From contig NZ_JAGIPR010000015.1 in NCBI RefSeq assembly GCF_017877355.1, positions 1-64,000 on the forward strand: a stretch of DNA of 64,000 nucleotides, in the 5' to 3' direction. The translations under genes were made by a program, and so were the position numbers. Source of the stretch: Chryseobacterium jejuense (GTDB lineage Bacteria; Bacteroidota; Bacteroidia; Flavobacteriales; Weeksellaceae). Shown here piece by piece: positions 25,447 through 33,718 of the stretch (positions within the stretch are counted from its first letter, which is position 1; each line of letters starts with the position of its first letter). The notes under the pieces are model-generated. The model was not told where the DNA came from. It did no database searches and saw only the letters and a list, made by a program, of their open reading frames with translations.

Positions 25447-25914
25447 ATGGAAAAGTATACTTTTAACAGGATTGAAAAGGATTCAGAAATTCCTTACACC
25501 TTATTGCTATTGGCAGATGAAACCATCGAAGCTATTGATCAGTATATTTTCAAATGTGACATCTATCTGTTATGGTATAGAACAGAAAATATTGCCGTTA
25601 TGGCTTTATATAAAAACAGTGATACTGAACTGGAGATTAAAAATATTGCTGTTATTGAAAGTTATAGAAGCAAAGGAATTGGTAGTATTTTAATTGACAA
25701 AGCCAAGGAAATTGCCCGTGAAAGTCATTATGAAGTCCTGAATGTCGGAACTTCGGATACAGGTTTTCAGCAGATCAGGTTTTATGAGAAAAACGGTTTC
25801 ATGAAAATGGGAATACGTAAAGATTTCTTTATTGAAAATTACCCATCCCCGATTTATGAAAACGGTTTACAGATGCGGGATATGATTCTGCTTACCCATC
25901 ATCTTACGGAATAA
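25447..25914 (+). CDS. GNAT family N-acetyltransferase
   Basis: The 155-residue protein has the acetyl-CoA-binding loop SYRSKGIGSILIDKA (Q/RxxGxG/A) at about residue 74-88 and the C-terminal FYEKNGFMKMGIRKDFF that is typical for GNAT enzymes. It transfers an acetyl group to an amine of unknown substrate. I choose the ATG at 25447 because a promoter element lies between it and the alternative start. The last 48 bases overlap the 3-prime end of the convergent LysR gene. Confidence 0.85.
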   Translation: MEKYTFNRIEKDSEIPYTLLLLADETIEAIDQYIFKCDIYLLWYRTENIAVMALYKNSDTELEIKNIAVIESYRSKGIGSILIDKAKEIARESHYEVLNVGTSDTGFQQIRFYEKNGFMKMGIRKDFFIENYPSPIYENGLQMRDMILLTHHLTE

Positions 25915-26787
25915 TCCTTTAATATGTTCTATTTCCGTTTGGTAATTGGTCTTTTTCCTGCATCCGAAATATAAAGTATTTTCCAGCTTTTTCTTTCCTT
26001 CCCAGATCAGTTTGACATCTCCGCTTTCGATTTCATTTTTGCATAAGAAATCCGGAACAACGGCTAACCCTACGCCTCCTTTAAGACAACGGATGATGGA
26101 ATTGAGATTGGGAACTATATAATTAGGGCGGAAGTTTGGTTTATGTCCAAAATTTAATATCCAGTATTGAAAAAGATGTTCCATATCACCGGTAGTTCCG
26201 TACCATTTTTCTTTCTTCAGCCACTCTTCGATCTGCTCTGAATCCTTTGTTTTTAAAACTTTCTTGAAACCCTCCAGGTCTATATCTTTACCTCCTACAA
26301 GAACAATCTGTTCAGATGAAAAAGCTTCATGTTCTATATTGGGAGAAGATCCTTTTTTTGGAGTGATGATAAGATCCAGAATCCCTTTATCTAATTGATC
26401 CAGCATTTCAGGATATTCTCCAAAACTGATAATCAGATTAAAGGGTAATGAAGAAACGTATTGTTCCAGAGTCGTCTGAAAAGTTTCAAAACACATTCCC
26501 ACACTGATTGTTGGAGTCATTTTTTCTGTGGATTTCTGAAAGTTTTTCTCTACATCCTCCAGCTTGGTAAGAGGCTCTGCTACAGCATTGAATAATACTT
26601 TACCTCTCTCTGTGGGCATCATTTTCCTACCCGTTCTGTCGAATAATTTATACCCTACATACGCTTCCAGTGAACTTAAATGCAAGCTCACTCCAGGCTG
26701 TGAAATGAATAAGGCATCCGCTGCACCTGTTAACGTCCCGGTTTTATAGATCGCCTTAAAAGTACGATACCATTCTAAATTGACCAT
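25867..26787 (-). CDS. LysR family transcriptional regulator
   Basis: This 306-residue regulator has the LysR N-terminal winged helix-turn-helix (about 1-60: WYRTFKAIYKTGTLTGAADA, SQPGVSLHLSSLEAYVGYKL) followed by a periplasmic-binding-like effector domain. A plus-strand CAAAGTTA at 26812-26819 gives a TAACTTTG -7 element about 25 bases upstream. The target genes are unknown; the redox operon at 27890 is one candidate but a phosphoesterase gene lies between. Its 3-prime end overlaps the GNAT gene by 48 bp. Confidence 0.88.
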   Translation of the reverse strand: MVNLEWYRTFKAIYKTGTLTGAADALFISQPGVSLHLSSLEAYVGYKLFDRTGRKMMPTERGKVLFNAVAEPLTKLEDVEKNFQKSTEKMTPTISVGMCFETFQTTLEQYVSSLPFNLIISFGEYPEMLDQLDKGILDLIITPKKGSSPNIEHEAFSSEQIVLVGGKDIDLEGFKKVLKTKDSEQIEEWLKKEKWYGTTGDMEHLFQYWILNFGHKPNFRPNYIVPNLNSIIRCLKGGVGLAVVPDFLCKNEIESGDVKLIWEGKKKLENTLYFGCRKKTNYQTEIEHIKGLFRKMMGKQNHIPHL

Positions 26788-26827
26788 GACTTATTTATTA
26801 ATATTCTGATGCAAAGTTATGAAACAA

Positions 26828-27574
26828 TTATAATATTAATATATTTTTATTTCTTAAAAATGATGCATAATAATCCGGAATTCCGCTTTTCTCGATCTGA
26901 CGAGCGGTTTCTTCAAGCGGATAACTCAACTGTACAATTTCAGGAATCATCTTTTCATCATCTAAAGTAAGTACAAGGTAAGAAGCCAACCTGTTTCCTT
27001 CCTTGGAGCGACCTACGGAACCGCAATTGACAGCCCATTTTTTATTTTCAAACTGTTTTGTAAACGATAAATGAGTATGCCCCATCACGATCAGATCAGC
27101 ATTTGAATTCTCCAGCATCTTCATAAAAACCTCATCATTTTCCGATTCATACAAATAATTATCATTACTTTCCAGGCTGGAATGTAATAACTGAAGACTC
27201 CAATGCTTATTTCCTACTTTATAGTTTAATTTCAAATGAAAAGGAAGTTCGGAAAGAAACTTTTTATTTTCTTCTGTAATATGTTTTTTAGAATGATCTA
27301 TAGCGATAAATCTCGCCTTCGTTTCTTCTTCAGAATGTTTAGACAAGGGAAAAACAGACAGATCAAAAGCAATTCTTTCATCGTGATTTCCCAGCAGACA
27401 AGGAATATTCATACTCTTCATTGTCTCTATCACTTCATTTCCCCAAGGGGCAAAATCTACAAGATCTCCCAAGCAGAACTTCTGATGAATTCCTCTCTGT
27501 TCAATATCCTTCAACACCACTTCCAATGCCGGAAGATTCCCATGTACATCACTGAAAACTGCTATCTGTATCAT
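26828..27574 (-). CDS. Metallophosphoesterase (calcineurin-like)
   Basis: The 248-residue protein has the dimetal phosphoesterase motifs in order: VFSDVHGNLPAL (DxH), GDLVDF (GD), GNHDE and, near the end, GHTHLSF (GHxH). These bind two metal ions and cleave phosphoesters; the substrate may be a cyclic nucleotide, a phosphoprotein or DNA. A promoter with CAAATTTA at 27594-27601 and CAA at 27620-27622 on the plus strand (TTG-N18-TAAATTTG on the coding strand) lies 20 bases upstream. Confidence 0.88.
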   Translation of the reverse strand: MIQIAVFSDVHGNLPALEVVLKDIEQRGIHQKFCLGDLVDFAPWGNEVIETMKSMNIPCLLGNHDERIAFDLSVFPLSKHSEEETKARFIAIDHSKKHITEENKKFLSELPFHLKLNYKVGNKHWSLQLLHSSLESNDNYLYESENDEVFMKMLENSNADLIVMGHTHLSFTKQFENKKWAVNCGSVGRSKEGNRLASYLVLTLDDEKMIPEIVQLSYPLEETARQIEKSGIPDYYASFLRNKNILIL

Positions 27575-27593
27575 TGTCTCTCAATTTGGTAAT

Positions 27594-27622
27594 CAAATTT
27601 ACAAGACAAAAGGGAATTTCAA
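27594..27622 (-). promoter_or_regulatory. Promoter of the metallophosphoesterase gene
   Basis: On the coding strand TTG, 18 bases, TAAATTTG; the start codon is at 27574. Both elements and spacing fit the Bacteroidota pattern. Confidence 0.6.
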
Positions 27623-27692
27623 TTCAGATATAACATGACATTTCACCATGAGATAATCATTATTGATCATCAGTTTTTGTCGAATAAAGCCA

Positions 27693-27782
27693 GTTGTCAA
27701 TTTTGTTTGCAAATGAATAATGAATTATTGTTGATTATAAAAAATTGACAAGCGAAGTGAATTCACTATTCACCATTCACTC
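27693..27782 (-). repeat. Dispersed palindromic repeat, copy C (inverted)
   Basis: Read on the reverse strand it runs GTGAATGGTGAATAGTGAAT, TCACTTCGCTTGTCAATTTT, TTATAATCAACAATAATTCA and TTATTCATTTGCAAACAAAA, aligning along its length with copy B (18780-18868). It fills most of the 315-base gap between the phosphoesterase gene and the redox operon; the rest of that gap holds the two promoters. Confidence 0.72.
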
Positions 27783-27853
27783 AAATTACATTATATAAAT
27801 ATTCTGATACTTTACTATAATTTATATTATTTTTATTATACACCTGTCCGAGG

Positions 27854-27861
27854 TAACTTTG
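27854..27861 (+). promoter_or_regulatory. -7 element of the redox operon
   Basis: TAACTTTG fits TAnnTTTG and lies 28 bases before the first start codon at 27890. Confidence 0.55.
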
Positions 27862-27889
27862 CATAGTAAAATTTAAACAATCATAAAAA

Positions 27890-28507
27890 ATGAAAAAAAT
27901 ATTAATCATCAACGGAGGACAGAATTTCGGACATTCCGGAGGAAAATATAATCAGACCATCGCAGAAAATACATTAGCTGCTCTTAAAGAATTTGATAAT
28001 GTAGAAGTAAAAATCACCAACGTAAGTGAACATTATGATAAACATGAAGAAGTAGAAAAATTTGTTTGGGCAGATTATATCATTTACCACACTCCCATCT
28101 GGTGGTTCCAGCTTCCGAATGGATTGAAAAAATATATTGATGAAGTATTCACCGCTGGTCACGCAAAAGGTATTTATATGAGTGACGGAAGAAATGCAGC
28201 CAATCCTGATATCAATTACGGCACAGGAGGAATGCTCGGCGGAAGAAAATATATGGTAACAACAAGCTGGAATGCTCCTGCTACAGCCTTTACACTTCCG
28301 GGAGAATTCTTTGATGAGAAAAGTGTAGATGAAGGACCTTTATTTGGTTTCCACAGAATGAATGCCTTTGTATCATTAGAAAAAATGGAAAGTTTCCACT
28401 TCCATGATGTAGAAAAGAATGCTAATGTAGAACGCGATATGAAACTTTACAGAGAACACGTGAAAAATGCATTTGAAAAAGAATTAAAAAAGGAACTGGT
28501 ATCATGA
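27890..28507 (+). CDS. NAD(P)H-dependent flavodoxin-fold oxidoreductase (MdaB-like)
   Basis: The 205-residue flavoprotein has the flavodoxin-like phosphate loop INGGQNFGHSGGKYN at the N-terminus and the dimer/FAD motif YHTPIWWFQLPNGLKKYIDE with VFTAGHAKG. This pattern fits the MdaB / NQO1-like quinone reductases, which reduce quinones with two electrons and protect against redox cycling. It leads a five-gene co-directional operon and overlaps the next start by four bases (ATGA). Confidence 0.85.
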   Translation: MKKILIINGGQNFGHSGGKYNQTIAENTLAALKEFDNVEVKITNVSEHYDKHEEVEKFVWADYIIYHTPIWWFQLPNGLKKYIDEVFTAGHAKGIYMSDGRNAANPDINYGTGGMLGGRKYMVTTSWNAPATAFTLPGEFFDEKSVDEGPLFGFHRMNAFVSLEKMESFHFHDVEKNANVERDMKLYREHVKNAFEKELKKELVS

Positions 28508-29388
28508 AAAAAGTACTGATTACAGGTATTACTGGCTATATAGGCGGAACTATAGCAAAAAAACTCCTTGACAAAAATTATGAAGTAACAGGACTGGTCC
28601 GTAATGAAGCTCATGTGCAGGAACTGGAATCATTGGGAATCAAAACCATTATAGGAAATATACATAATGAAGATCTTATAAAATCAGCAGTTTCCAGTGT
28701 TGATGCTGTTATCCATAATGCTGACTCCGCAGATGACGCTTATGCTGTGGATAGTTTTATCAAAGCATTAGAAGGAAGCTATAAAACTTTTATATTCACT
28801 TCAGGTTCTGCTATTTTCGGCGGCAAGGAGAATGGTAAAAAAAGTGATTTTATCTTCAGAGAAGATTTCCCTTTGCAGCCAAGACTTGAAATGGCATCAA
28901 GAGTCATGATCAACAACTATGTTCTGCAATCTGTAAACAAAAGCATAAGAAGTATCGTTATTGTTCCTACAATGGTTTATGGAGAAGGTTTAGGGATAAA
29001 AAAAGACAGCATCCAGGTCCCTGCTCTTATTAATTTTTCCCAGAAAAAAGGACATGGAGTTTATTTTGGTGATGGTGAAAATATCTGGTCTAACTTACAT
29101 ATTGAAGACTTGGCCAATCTGTATGTACTTGCCTTGGAAAAAGCAAAAGGCGGTTCTATTTATTATGCTGAAAATGGTTCATCTTCCCTAAAAAACATTG
29201 CAGAAATCATCAGTAAAAAATACAATCTTAAATCTGCCCAATCTTTGAACATACAAGAAGCTGTTGACAATTTTGGTCCTGCAGGAGGTTATTTCGGCTT
29301 TGCTTCCAACAGCAGATGCAGCGCAGATAAAGCCAGAACAGAACTGGATTGGAAACCTATCTATAACTCAATTGAAAATTTTATTTAA
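28504..29388 (+). CDS. NAD-dependent epimerase/dehydratase family protein (atypical SDR)
   Basis: The 294-residue protein has the Rossmann motif GITGYIGGTIAKKLL (GxxGxxG) and an extended-SDR layout (FTSGSAIFGG, VVPTMVYGEG-like IVIVPTMVYGEG). The usual YxxxK catalytic pair is not found where expected (EMASRVMINNYVL), so it is an atypical SDR, perhaps an NmrA-like or lyase-like enzyme. It overlaps the quinone reductase by four bases and is followed after two bases by the monooxygenase, so it is translationally coupled. Confidence 0.82.
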   Translation: MKKVLITGITGYIGGTIAKKLLDKNYEVTGLVRNEAHVQELESLGIKTIIGNIHNEDLIKSAVSSVDAVIHNADSADDAYAVDSFIKALEGSYKTFIFTSGSAIFGGKENGKKSDFIFREDFPLQPRLEMASRVMINNYVLQSVNKSIRSIVIVPTMVYGEGLGIKKDSIQVPALINFSQKKGHGVYFGDGENIWSNLHIEDLANLYVLALEKAKGGSIYYAENGSSSLKNIAEIISKKYNLKSAQSLNIQEAVDNFGPAGGYFGFASNSRCSADKARTELDWKPIYNSIENFI

Positions 29389-29390
29389 TT

Positions 29391-29678
29391 ATGAAAATTC
29401 ATCTTACAGCTATTATAAAAGCCAAAGAAGAACATCGTTCAGAAGTATTGGACGTTCTTCAGAATATGGTACAGGAAACAAGAAAAGAAGAAGCGTGCGA
29501 ATTGTACAATCTTCATCAGGGAATTGAAGACAAGAATCATTTTGTCTTCTACGAAATATGGAAAAGTGAAGAAGGATTAGCACAGCATAATGAACAGCCT
29601 TATATTAAAGCTTTCGGAGCTTTGATTGATGAAAAACTTCAGGAAACACCACAAATTTATATCACTCATCTTATTTAA
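29391..29678 (+). CDS. Putative quinol monooxygenase (ABM domain)
   Basis: This 95-residue protein is a single antibiotic-biosynthesis-monooxygenase ferredoxin-like domain: HLTAIIKAKEEHRSEVLDVL at the start and the characteristic EACELYNLHQGIEDKNHFVF, YEIWKSEEGLAQH later, as in E. coli YgiN. YgiN is paired with MdaB in E. coli (quinol oxidation / quinone reduction), and here both kinds of gene are in one operon, supporting a quinone redox cycle. Cofactor-free enzyme, cytoplasmic. Confidence 0.85.
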   Translation: MKIHLTAIIKAKEEHRSEVLDVLQNMVQETRKEEACELYNLHQGIEDKNHFVFYEIWKSEEGLAQHNEQPYIKAFGALIDEKLQETPQIYITHLI

Positions 29679-29680
29679 CA

Positions 29681-30433
29681 ATGAAAAAACTGACACTATT
29701 ATTTTTTAGTCTTTTGACGATAGGATTGATTCAGGCACAACACCAAAAATCTATGGGTATGAAAAAGAAAATATTATTCGTTGTAACCAGCCATGATAAA
29801 AAAGGCAGTACAGGAGAAGATACAGGATACTATTTGGGAGAAGTTTCTCACCCTTGGGAAGTTCTTCACAAAGCAGGATATGAAATTGACTTTGTAAGTC
29901 CGAAAGGCGGAACTCCACCGGTAGATGGATTTGATTTAAAGGATCCTGTAAACAAAGAGTTCTGGGAAAACAAAGAATACAAAAACAAAATCGATCATTC
30001 TTTAACACCATCACAGGTAAATCCAAAAGAATACTCAGCCATCTTTTATGCAGGCGGACATGGAGCGATGTGGGATCTAGCAGATAATACTGAACTTGCT
30101 TCTATTGCTTCAACAATTTATGAAAACGGTGGGATTGTAGCAGGAGTATGCCATGGCCCAGCAGGTTTGGTGAATATCAAACTGAATAATGGAAAATATT
30201 TAATAGATGGTAAAAAGATTAATGCTTTCACCAATGAAGAGGAATCTGCTGTAAAATTAACAGATATTGTTCCTTTCTTACTGGAAAACAAATTAAAAGA
30301 AAGAGGAGCAAAATTTGAAAAATCAGGACTTTGGCAGAATCATGTGGTAACAGATCAAAGAGTCATTACGGGACAGAATCCACAATCTGCAAAAAGCGTG
30401 GGAGAAGCAATTTTAAAAGAATTAAATAAATAA
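29681..30433 (+). CDS. Secreted DJ-1/PfpI family protein
   Basis: The 250-residue protein has a Sec-type signal peptide (about 1-19, LTIGLIQAQ) and then a class I glutamine amidotransferase-like fold. The nucleophile elbow is AGVCHGPAGLV with Cys, and the N-terminal VTSHDKKGSTGEDTGYYLGE with HPWEVLHKAGYEIDFVSPKG matches the Hsp31-like / glyoxalase III group of DJ-1 proteins that detoxify methylglyoxal or repair glycation. Export to the periplasm is unusual for this group. Two bases separate it from the previous gene. Confidence 0.85.
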   Translation: MKKLTLLFFSLLTIGLIQAQHQKSMGMKKKILFVVTSHDKKGSTGEDTGYYLGEVSHPWEVLHKAGYEIDFVSPKGGTPPVDGFDLKDPVNKEFWENKEYKNKIDHSLTPSQVNPKEYSAIFYAGGHGAMWDLADNTELASIASTIYENGGIVAGVCHGPAGLVNIKLNNGKYLIDGKKINAFTNEEESAVKLTDIVPFLLENKLKERGAKFEKSGLWQNHVVTDQRVITGQNPQSAKSVGEAILKELNK

Positions 30434-30437
30434 GAAA

Positions 30438-31421
30438 ATGGAATATAGAAAACTAGGAAACATAGATTTAGAATTATCAACCATCACACACGGAGCTTTT
30501 GCTATTGGTGGTAATATGTGGGGTGGTAATGAGAAACAGGATTCTATTAATTCTATTCACGCTTCATTAGATCATGGTGTAACTTCTATTGACACAGCTC
30601 CTTTCTACGGTTTCGGATTAAGTGAAGAAATGATTGGTGAAGCTATAAAAGGAAGAGACCGTTCCAAAATCCAGCTATTAACCAAATTAGGTTTGGTATG
30701 GGATGGAAGCAACAACGGAAAAGGAGAATTTTTCTTTGATGCTGAAGATGAAGGAAAAGTAATTCCGGTTTATAAATTCGCTTCTAAAGAAAACATCATC
30801 AAAGAAGTTGAAGAAAGCTTACAAAGACTGGGTACAGATTATATCGATCTTTTACAGCTTCATTGGCCAGACAGTACAACGCCTATCAGTGAAACAATGG
30901 AAGCTATGGAACTATTAATCCAACAGGGAAAAATCCGTGCTGCCGGAGTAAGCAATTACAGTGTTGTACAAATGGAAGAAGCTAACAGAACATTGAAATT
31001 AGCCAGCAACCAGGTTTCTTACAGTATGCTGAACCGTGCTATTGAAAATGATCTTGTACCTTATTCTTTAGAAAACAATTCCGGAATTATCGTGTACAGC
31101 CCAATGGAAAGAGGTCTTTTAACAGGTAAATATTTCAAGGATAACAAGCTAAAAGACAACGACCACAGAAACGGGTATTTCTCTCAGTTTGATTTAAATA
31201 AAGTAAAAACTTTCTTAGAAAAAATTGAACCGATTGCTCAGGAAAAAGAAGCCAGCCTTTCTCAACTGATATTAAGATGGACTACTCTACAACCGGCAAT
31301 TACAGTAGTATTAGCAGGAGCCAGAAATGCCCAGCAAGCTATTGAAAATGCAAAAACAATGGACATCACCCTTTCTCAGGAAGAGCTGAACTTCATCAAC
31401 GCTGCTTTAAGCAAGATTTAA
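30438..31421 (+). CDS. Aldo/keto reductase (YgiF/Tas-like group)
   Basis: This 327-residue AKR has MEYRKLGNIDLELSTITHGA at the start and the catalytic residues in SIDTAPFYGFG, LLTKLG and LLQLHWPD; the C-terminal AGARNAQQAIENA binds NADP. It differs in subfamily from the reductase at 24368. As the last gene of the redox operon (four bases after the DJ-1 gene) it probably reduces reactive aldehydes or ketones. A terminator follows at 31529. Confidence 0.9.
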   Translation: MEYRKLGNIDLELSTITHGAFAIGGNMWGGNEKQDSINSIHASLDHGVTSIDTAPFYGFGLSEEMIGEAIKGRDRSKIQLLTKLGLVWDGSNNGKGEFFFDAEDEGKVIPVYKFASKENIIKEVEESLQRLGTDYIDLLQLHWPDSTTPISETMEAMELLIQQGKIRAAGVSNYSVVQMEEANRTLKLASNQVSYSMLNRAIENDLVPYSLENNSGIIVYSPMERGLLTGKYFKDNKLKDNDHRNGYFSQFDLNKVKTFLEKIEPIAQEKEASLSQLILRWTTLQPAITVVLAGARNAQQAIENAKTMDITLSQEELNFINAALSKI

Positions 31422-31528
31422 TATAAAAGCTGGGAGCTGGAAGAATGAGGATGGAAGTACTATATCAGTGAATTGATTACTTATAAGTCTTTGAATTCAG
31501 ATTAAATAATCCCAATGATTTTTAATAC

Positions 31529-31565
31529 AAAAAGAGCTCTTCACTATTGAAAAGCTCTTTTTTTG
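31529..31565. terminator. Terminator between the redox operon and AhpD-like gene
   Basis: AAAAAGAGCT (31529-31538) and AGCTCTTTTT (31553-31562) with a 14-base loop, then a T run. It lies between convergent genes. Confidence 0.8.
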
Positions 31566-31623
31566 TATGGTAAACCTCAGCATTAACCTCCAGCTTACTC
31601 CTCCCATCTTACTTACCTCCTCC

Positions 31624-32067
31624 CTATTTTGCAATAGGCAGATGGGTACTTATCGCAATTCTGTTCCATGCATTGATGGTGATAATCGCCATAATGATCT
31701 GAGCAATCTGAGCCTCATCAAAGAATGATTTAGCCTTTTGATAGGTCTCATCTGTTAATCCTTTTTGGCTGATTAAAGTAATTTCCTCAGTCATTGCCAA
31801 AAGCACCTGTTCTTCTTCTGTAAAAAACTCTTTAGCTTCTGTCCACCCATCCAGAATGAAGATTCTCTGAGCTGTTTCCCCATATTTAAGGGCATCTTTG
31901 GTATGCATATCAAGGCAGAAAGCACATTTATTGATCTGGGAAGCCCTGATTTTAATTAATTCCTTTTGAATATGGGTTAAAGAAGTATTCTGTAAGTATC
32001 CTTCTAATCCCAACATTGCTTTATACGCTGCGGCATCTGTAGTGGCCATGTTAAATCTTGCACTCAT
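31624..32067 (-). CDS. AhpD-like alkylhydroperoxidase / carboxymuconolactone decarboxylase family protein
   Basis: The 147-residue protein has the CMD-family redox motif CAFCLDMHTKDAL (CxxC with a downstream His), and ends NRIAISTHLP. Such proteins use a thiol pair to reduce hydroperoxides or as thiol-disulfide exchangers. It starts five bases after the DoxX stop, so the two are co-transcribed, and the Crp-family regulator lies just upstream in the same direction. Confidence 0.87.
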   Translation of the reverse strand: MSARFNMATTDAAAYKAMLGLEGYLQNTSLTHIQKELIKIRASQINKCAFCLDMHTKDALKYGETAQRIFILDGWTEAKEFFTEEEQVLLAMTEEITLISQKGLTDETYQKAKSFFDEAQIAQIIMAIITINAWNRIAISTHLPIAK

Positions 32068-32072
32068 TATAT

Positions 32073-32504
32073 TTATTTTTTGGTTAATTGATCTATACTA
32101 AAAGAATATTGTTGCTGAACAGCCAATAAAAGAGCTGCCGCACTTCCTACCCAAACTGAATAATTGAGTGGAGCCTTAGAACCTAAAGCAATAGTCATTG
32201 ATACTGCGAAAATCAATAATAAGATACAGCTTCCATAGGCTGCAATTCTCGTTTTAAAGCCCACCGTCAGCATCAATGGAAATAAAATTTCTAAAGATGT
32301 GGCTGCATAAGCTGAGAAAGTACTCAAAGCTTCAGGAAGAAAAAAAGTTAATGATCTAGTGTATTCTTCAAAGCTCTTCATATTTCCCCATGAAGAATTT
32401 TCCGGACTCCACCACCCGAATCGATCAGCCACTGCAGAAAGCATGGTTACAGAAAGAGCCAGTCTTAAAAATAACTGCGGAAACTGATGTTGTGTATCTG
32501 TCAT
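32073..32504 (-). CDS. DoxX family membrane protein
   Basis: This 143-residue protein has four hydrophobic helices, with LRLALSVTMLSAVADRFGWW in the first, AATSLEILFPLMLTVGF in the middle and SAAALLLAVQQ at the end, matching the DoxX family. DoxX proteins are small membrane proteins linked to quinone and thiol stress. It is coupled to the AhpD-like gene; the pair may defend against oxidants (inference). Confidence 0.82.
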   Translation of the reverse strand: MTDTQHQFPQLFLRLALSVTMLSAVADRFGWWSPENSSWGNMKSFEEYTRSLTFFLPEALSTFSAYAATSLEILFPLMLTVGFKTRIAAYGSCILLLIFAVSMTIALGSKAPLNYSVWVGSAAALLLAVQQQYSFSIDQLTKK

Positions 32505-32567
32505 TGCATTCTCTTTTAATTACATGACAAATTTCCGACTTCTGATCCGTAAAAAACTTAAACTGGT

Positions 32568-33140
32568 TTAAGAACGTAATTTTGCTTTGATTTCACTCAG
32601 ATATTCTGGGGTAAAACCAAGAAATGAAGCGATAAGATATTGAGGGATTCTTTGAATAAACCAAGGATATAATGTACTGAAATGAATATATAACTCTTCC
32701 CGTGAATACTCAGTCAGATAACGGAGTTTTCTTTCGGAAGCCGCATAAGCTCTCTGATAAATAATCCTGAAATACTTTTCCATGACGGGATGCTTTTCCA
32801 ATAATAATTCCTGACTTTTAGAATCAATGACAAGAATGGTAGATTTTTCCACAGACTGAATATTAAAATCCGTCTGCAGCTGCCTTTCGTAAGCAAAAGT
32901 ATCAGTAATCCACCAGTTTTCAATAGCAAACTGAGTAGTGTGTTCTACTCCTTTTTCATTAATAAAATACTTTCTCAGGCAACCTTCCACCACAAAATAC
33001 ATATTTCTGCAAACCTCACCTTCCAGCATCAGACTTTGCTTCTTCTTCACCTTCAATACTTCAAAGAATGAAAAAATTGAAACATACTCTTCGTCTGTTA
33101 CTGTAATGAATTTATTTAAATGTGCCTTGAAATTATCCAT
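32568..33140 (-). CDS. Crp/Fnr family transcriptional regulator
   Basis: The 190-residue protein has a cyclic-nucleotide-binding-like beta roll (about 15-120: LMLEGEVCRNMYFVVEGCLR, FINEKGVEHTTQFAIENWW) and a short helix-turn-helix end (about 150-190: RIPQYLIASFLGFTPEYLSE). It lacks Fnr-type cysteine clusters. The upstream plus-strand CAAACTTA (33158-33165) gives a TAAGTTTG -7 element. It probably controls the DoxX-AhpD genes 63 bp downstream in the same direction (inference). Confidence 0.85.
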   Translation of the reverse strand: MDNFKAHLNKFITVTDEEYVSIFSFFEVLKVKKKQSLMLEGEVCRNMYFVVEGCLRKYFINEKGVEHTTQFAIENWWITDTFAYERQLQTDFNIQSVEKSTILVIDSKSQELLLEKHPVMEKYFRIIYQRAYAASERKLRYLTEYSREELYIHFSTLYPWFIQRIPQYLIASFLGFTPEYLSEIKAKLRS

Positions 33141-33206
33141 CTTTAGAATTGAATACTCAAACTTAACTTTATTTTTTTAGTTTTACAATCTCAAAAACAT
33201 TAAATA

Positions 33207-33572
33207 ATGGAAGTCGTTGCTAAAATTCTGATCGCCGTTGTGGCACTGGAACATCTCTATATTCTTTGGATGGAAATGTTCGCTTGGGAAACCAAAGGAA
33301 AAGAAGTTTTCAAAGCTGCTCTGCCTGCGGAAATGTTCAAACCTACAAAAGGATTGGCCGCCAACCAAGGGCTTTATAATGGTTTTCTAGCTGCCGGACT
33401 CATCTGGTCTTTTCTGATTAAAGATCCGCAATGGCAGGATAATATAGCATTATTCTTTTTAGGATGTGTGGCTGTGGCGGGTATTTATGGAGCCATTTCT
33501 GCTACAAAGAAGATATTTTTTGTTCAGGCATTGCCTGCAATATTGGCTATCATTGCTGTTTTACTGAAGTAA
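33207..33572 (+). CDS. DUF1304 family membrane protein
   Basis: The 121-residue protein has four hydrophobic helices and the pattern LIAVVALEHLYILWMEMFAWE followed by GLAANQGLYNGFLAAGL, which I recognise as the DUF1304 family of unknown function. It is divergent from the Crp-family gene (66 bp) and may share its control region. Confidence 0.85.
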   Translation: MEVVAKILIAVVALEHLYILWMEMFAWETKGKEVFKAALPAEMFKPTKGLAANQGLYNGFLAAGLIWSFLIKDPQWQDNIALFFLGCVAVAGIYGAISATKKIFFVQALPAILAIIAVLLK

Positions 33573-33574
33573 TT

Positions 33575-33718
33575 TCATTGATTATTTTGTAAGGATCTTC
33601 TCCAAAAAATCAGCATTATCAAATCACTTTTATCTTTAATGATAAGAGGAAATTTATCATGAGTATCTCGCTCTATAACCTGACTTAAAACCAGCTTCTT
33701 AGGTCCAAAAAAATCCAT
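33575..33718 (-). CDS. Possible 47-residue protein or gene remnant
   Basis: The reverse strand from ATG at 33718 reads MDFFGPKKLVLSQVIERDTH and goes on to a TGA at 33575, directly abutting the DUF1304 stop. Codon use looks like a real gene, but no family is recognised and no promoter was found. It could be the N-terminus of a gene lost by deletion. Confidence 0.3.
   Translation of the reverse strand: MDFFGPKKLVLSQVIERDTHDKFPLIIKDKSDLIMLIFWRRSLQNNQ

Noticed and set aside
31428-31624. Purine-rich GCTGGGAGCTGGAAG and the CCTCC-rich tract near 31590 as an inverted repeat element
   Set aside because: The match is loose and both are low-complexity; only the terminator between them is convincing.
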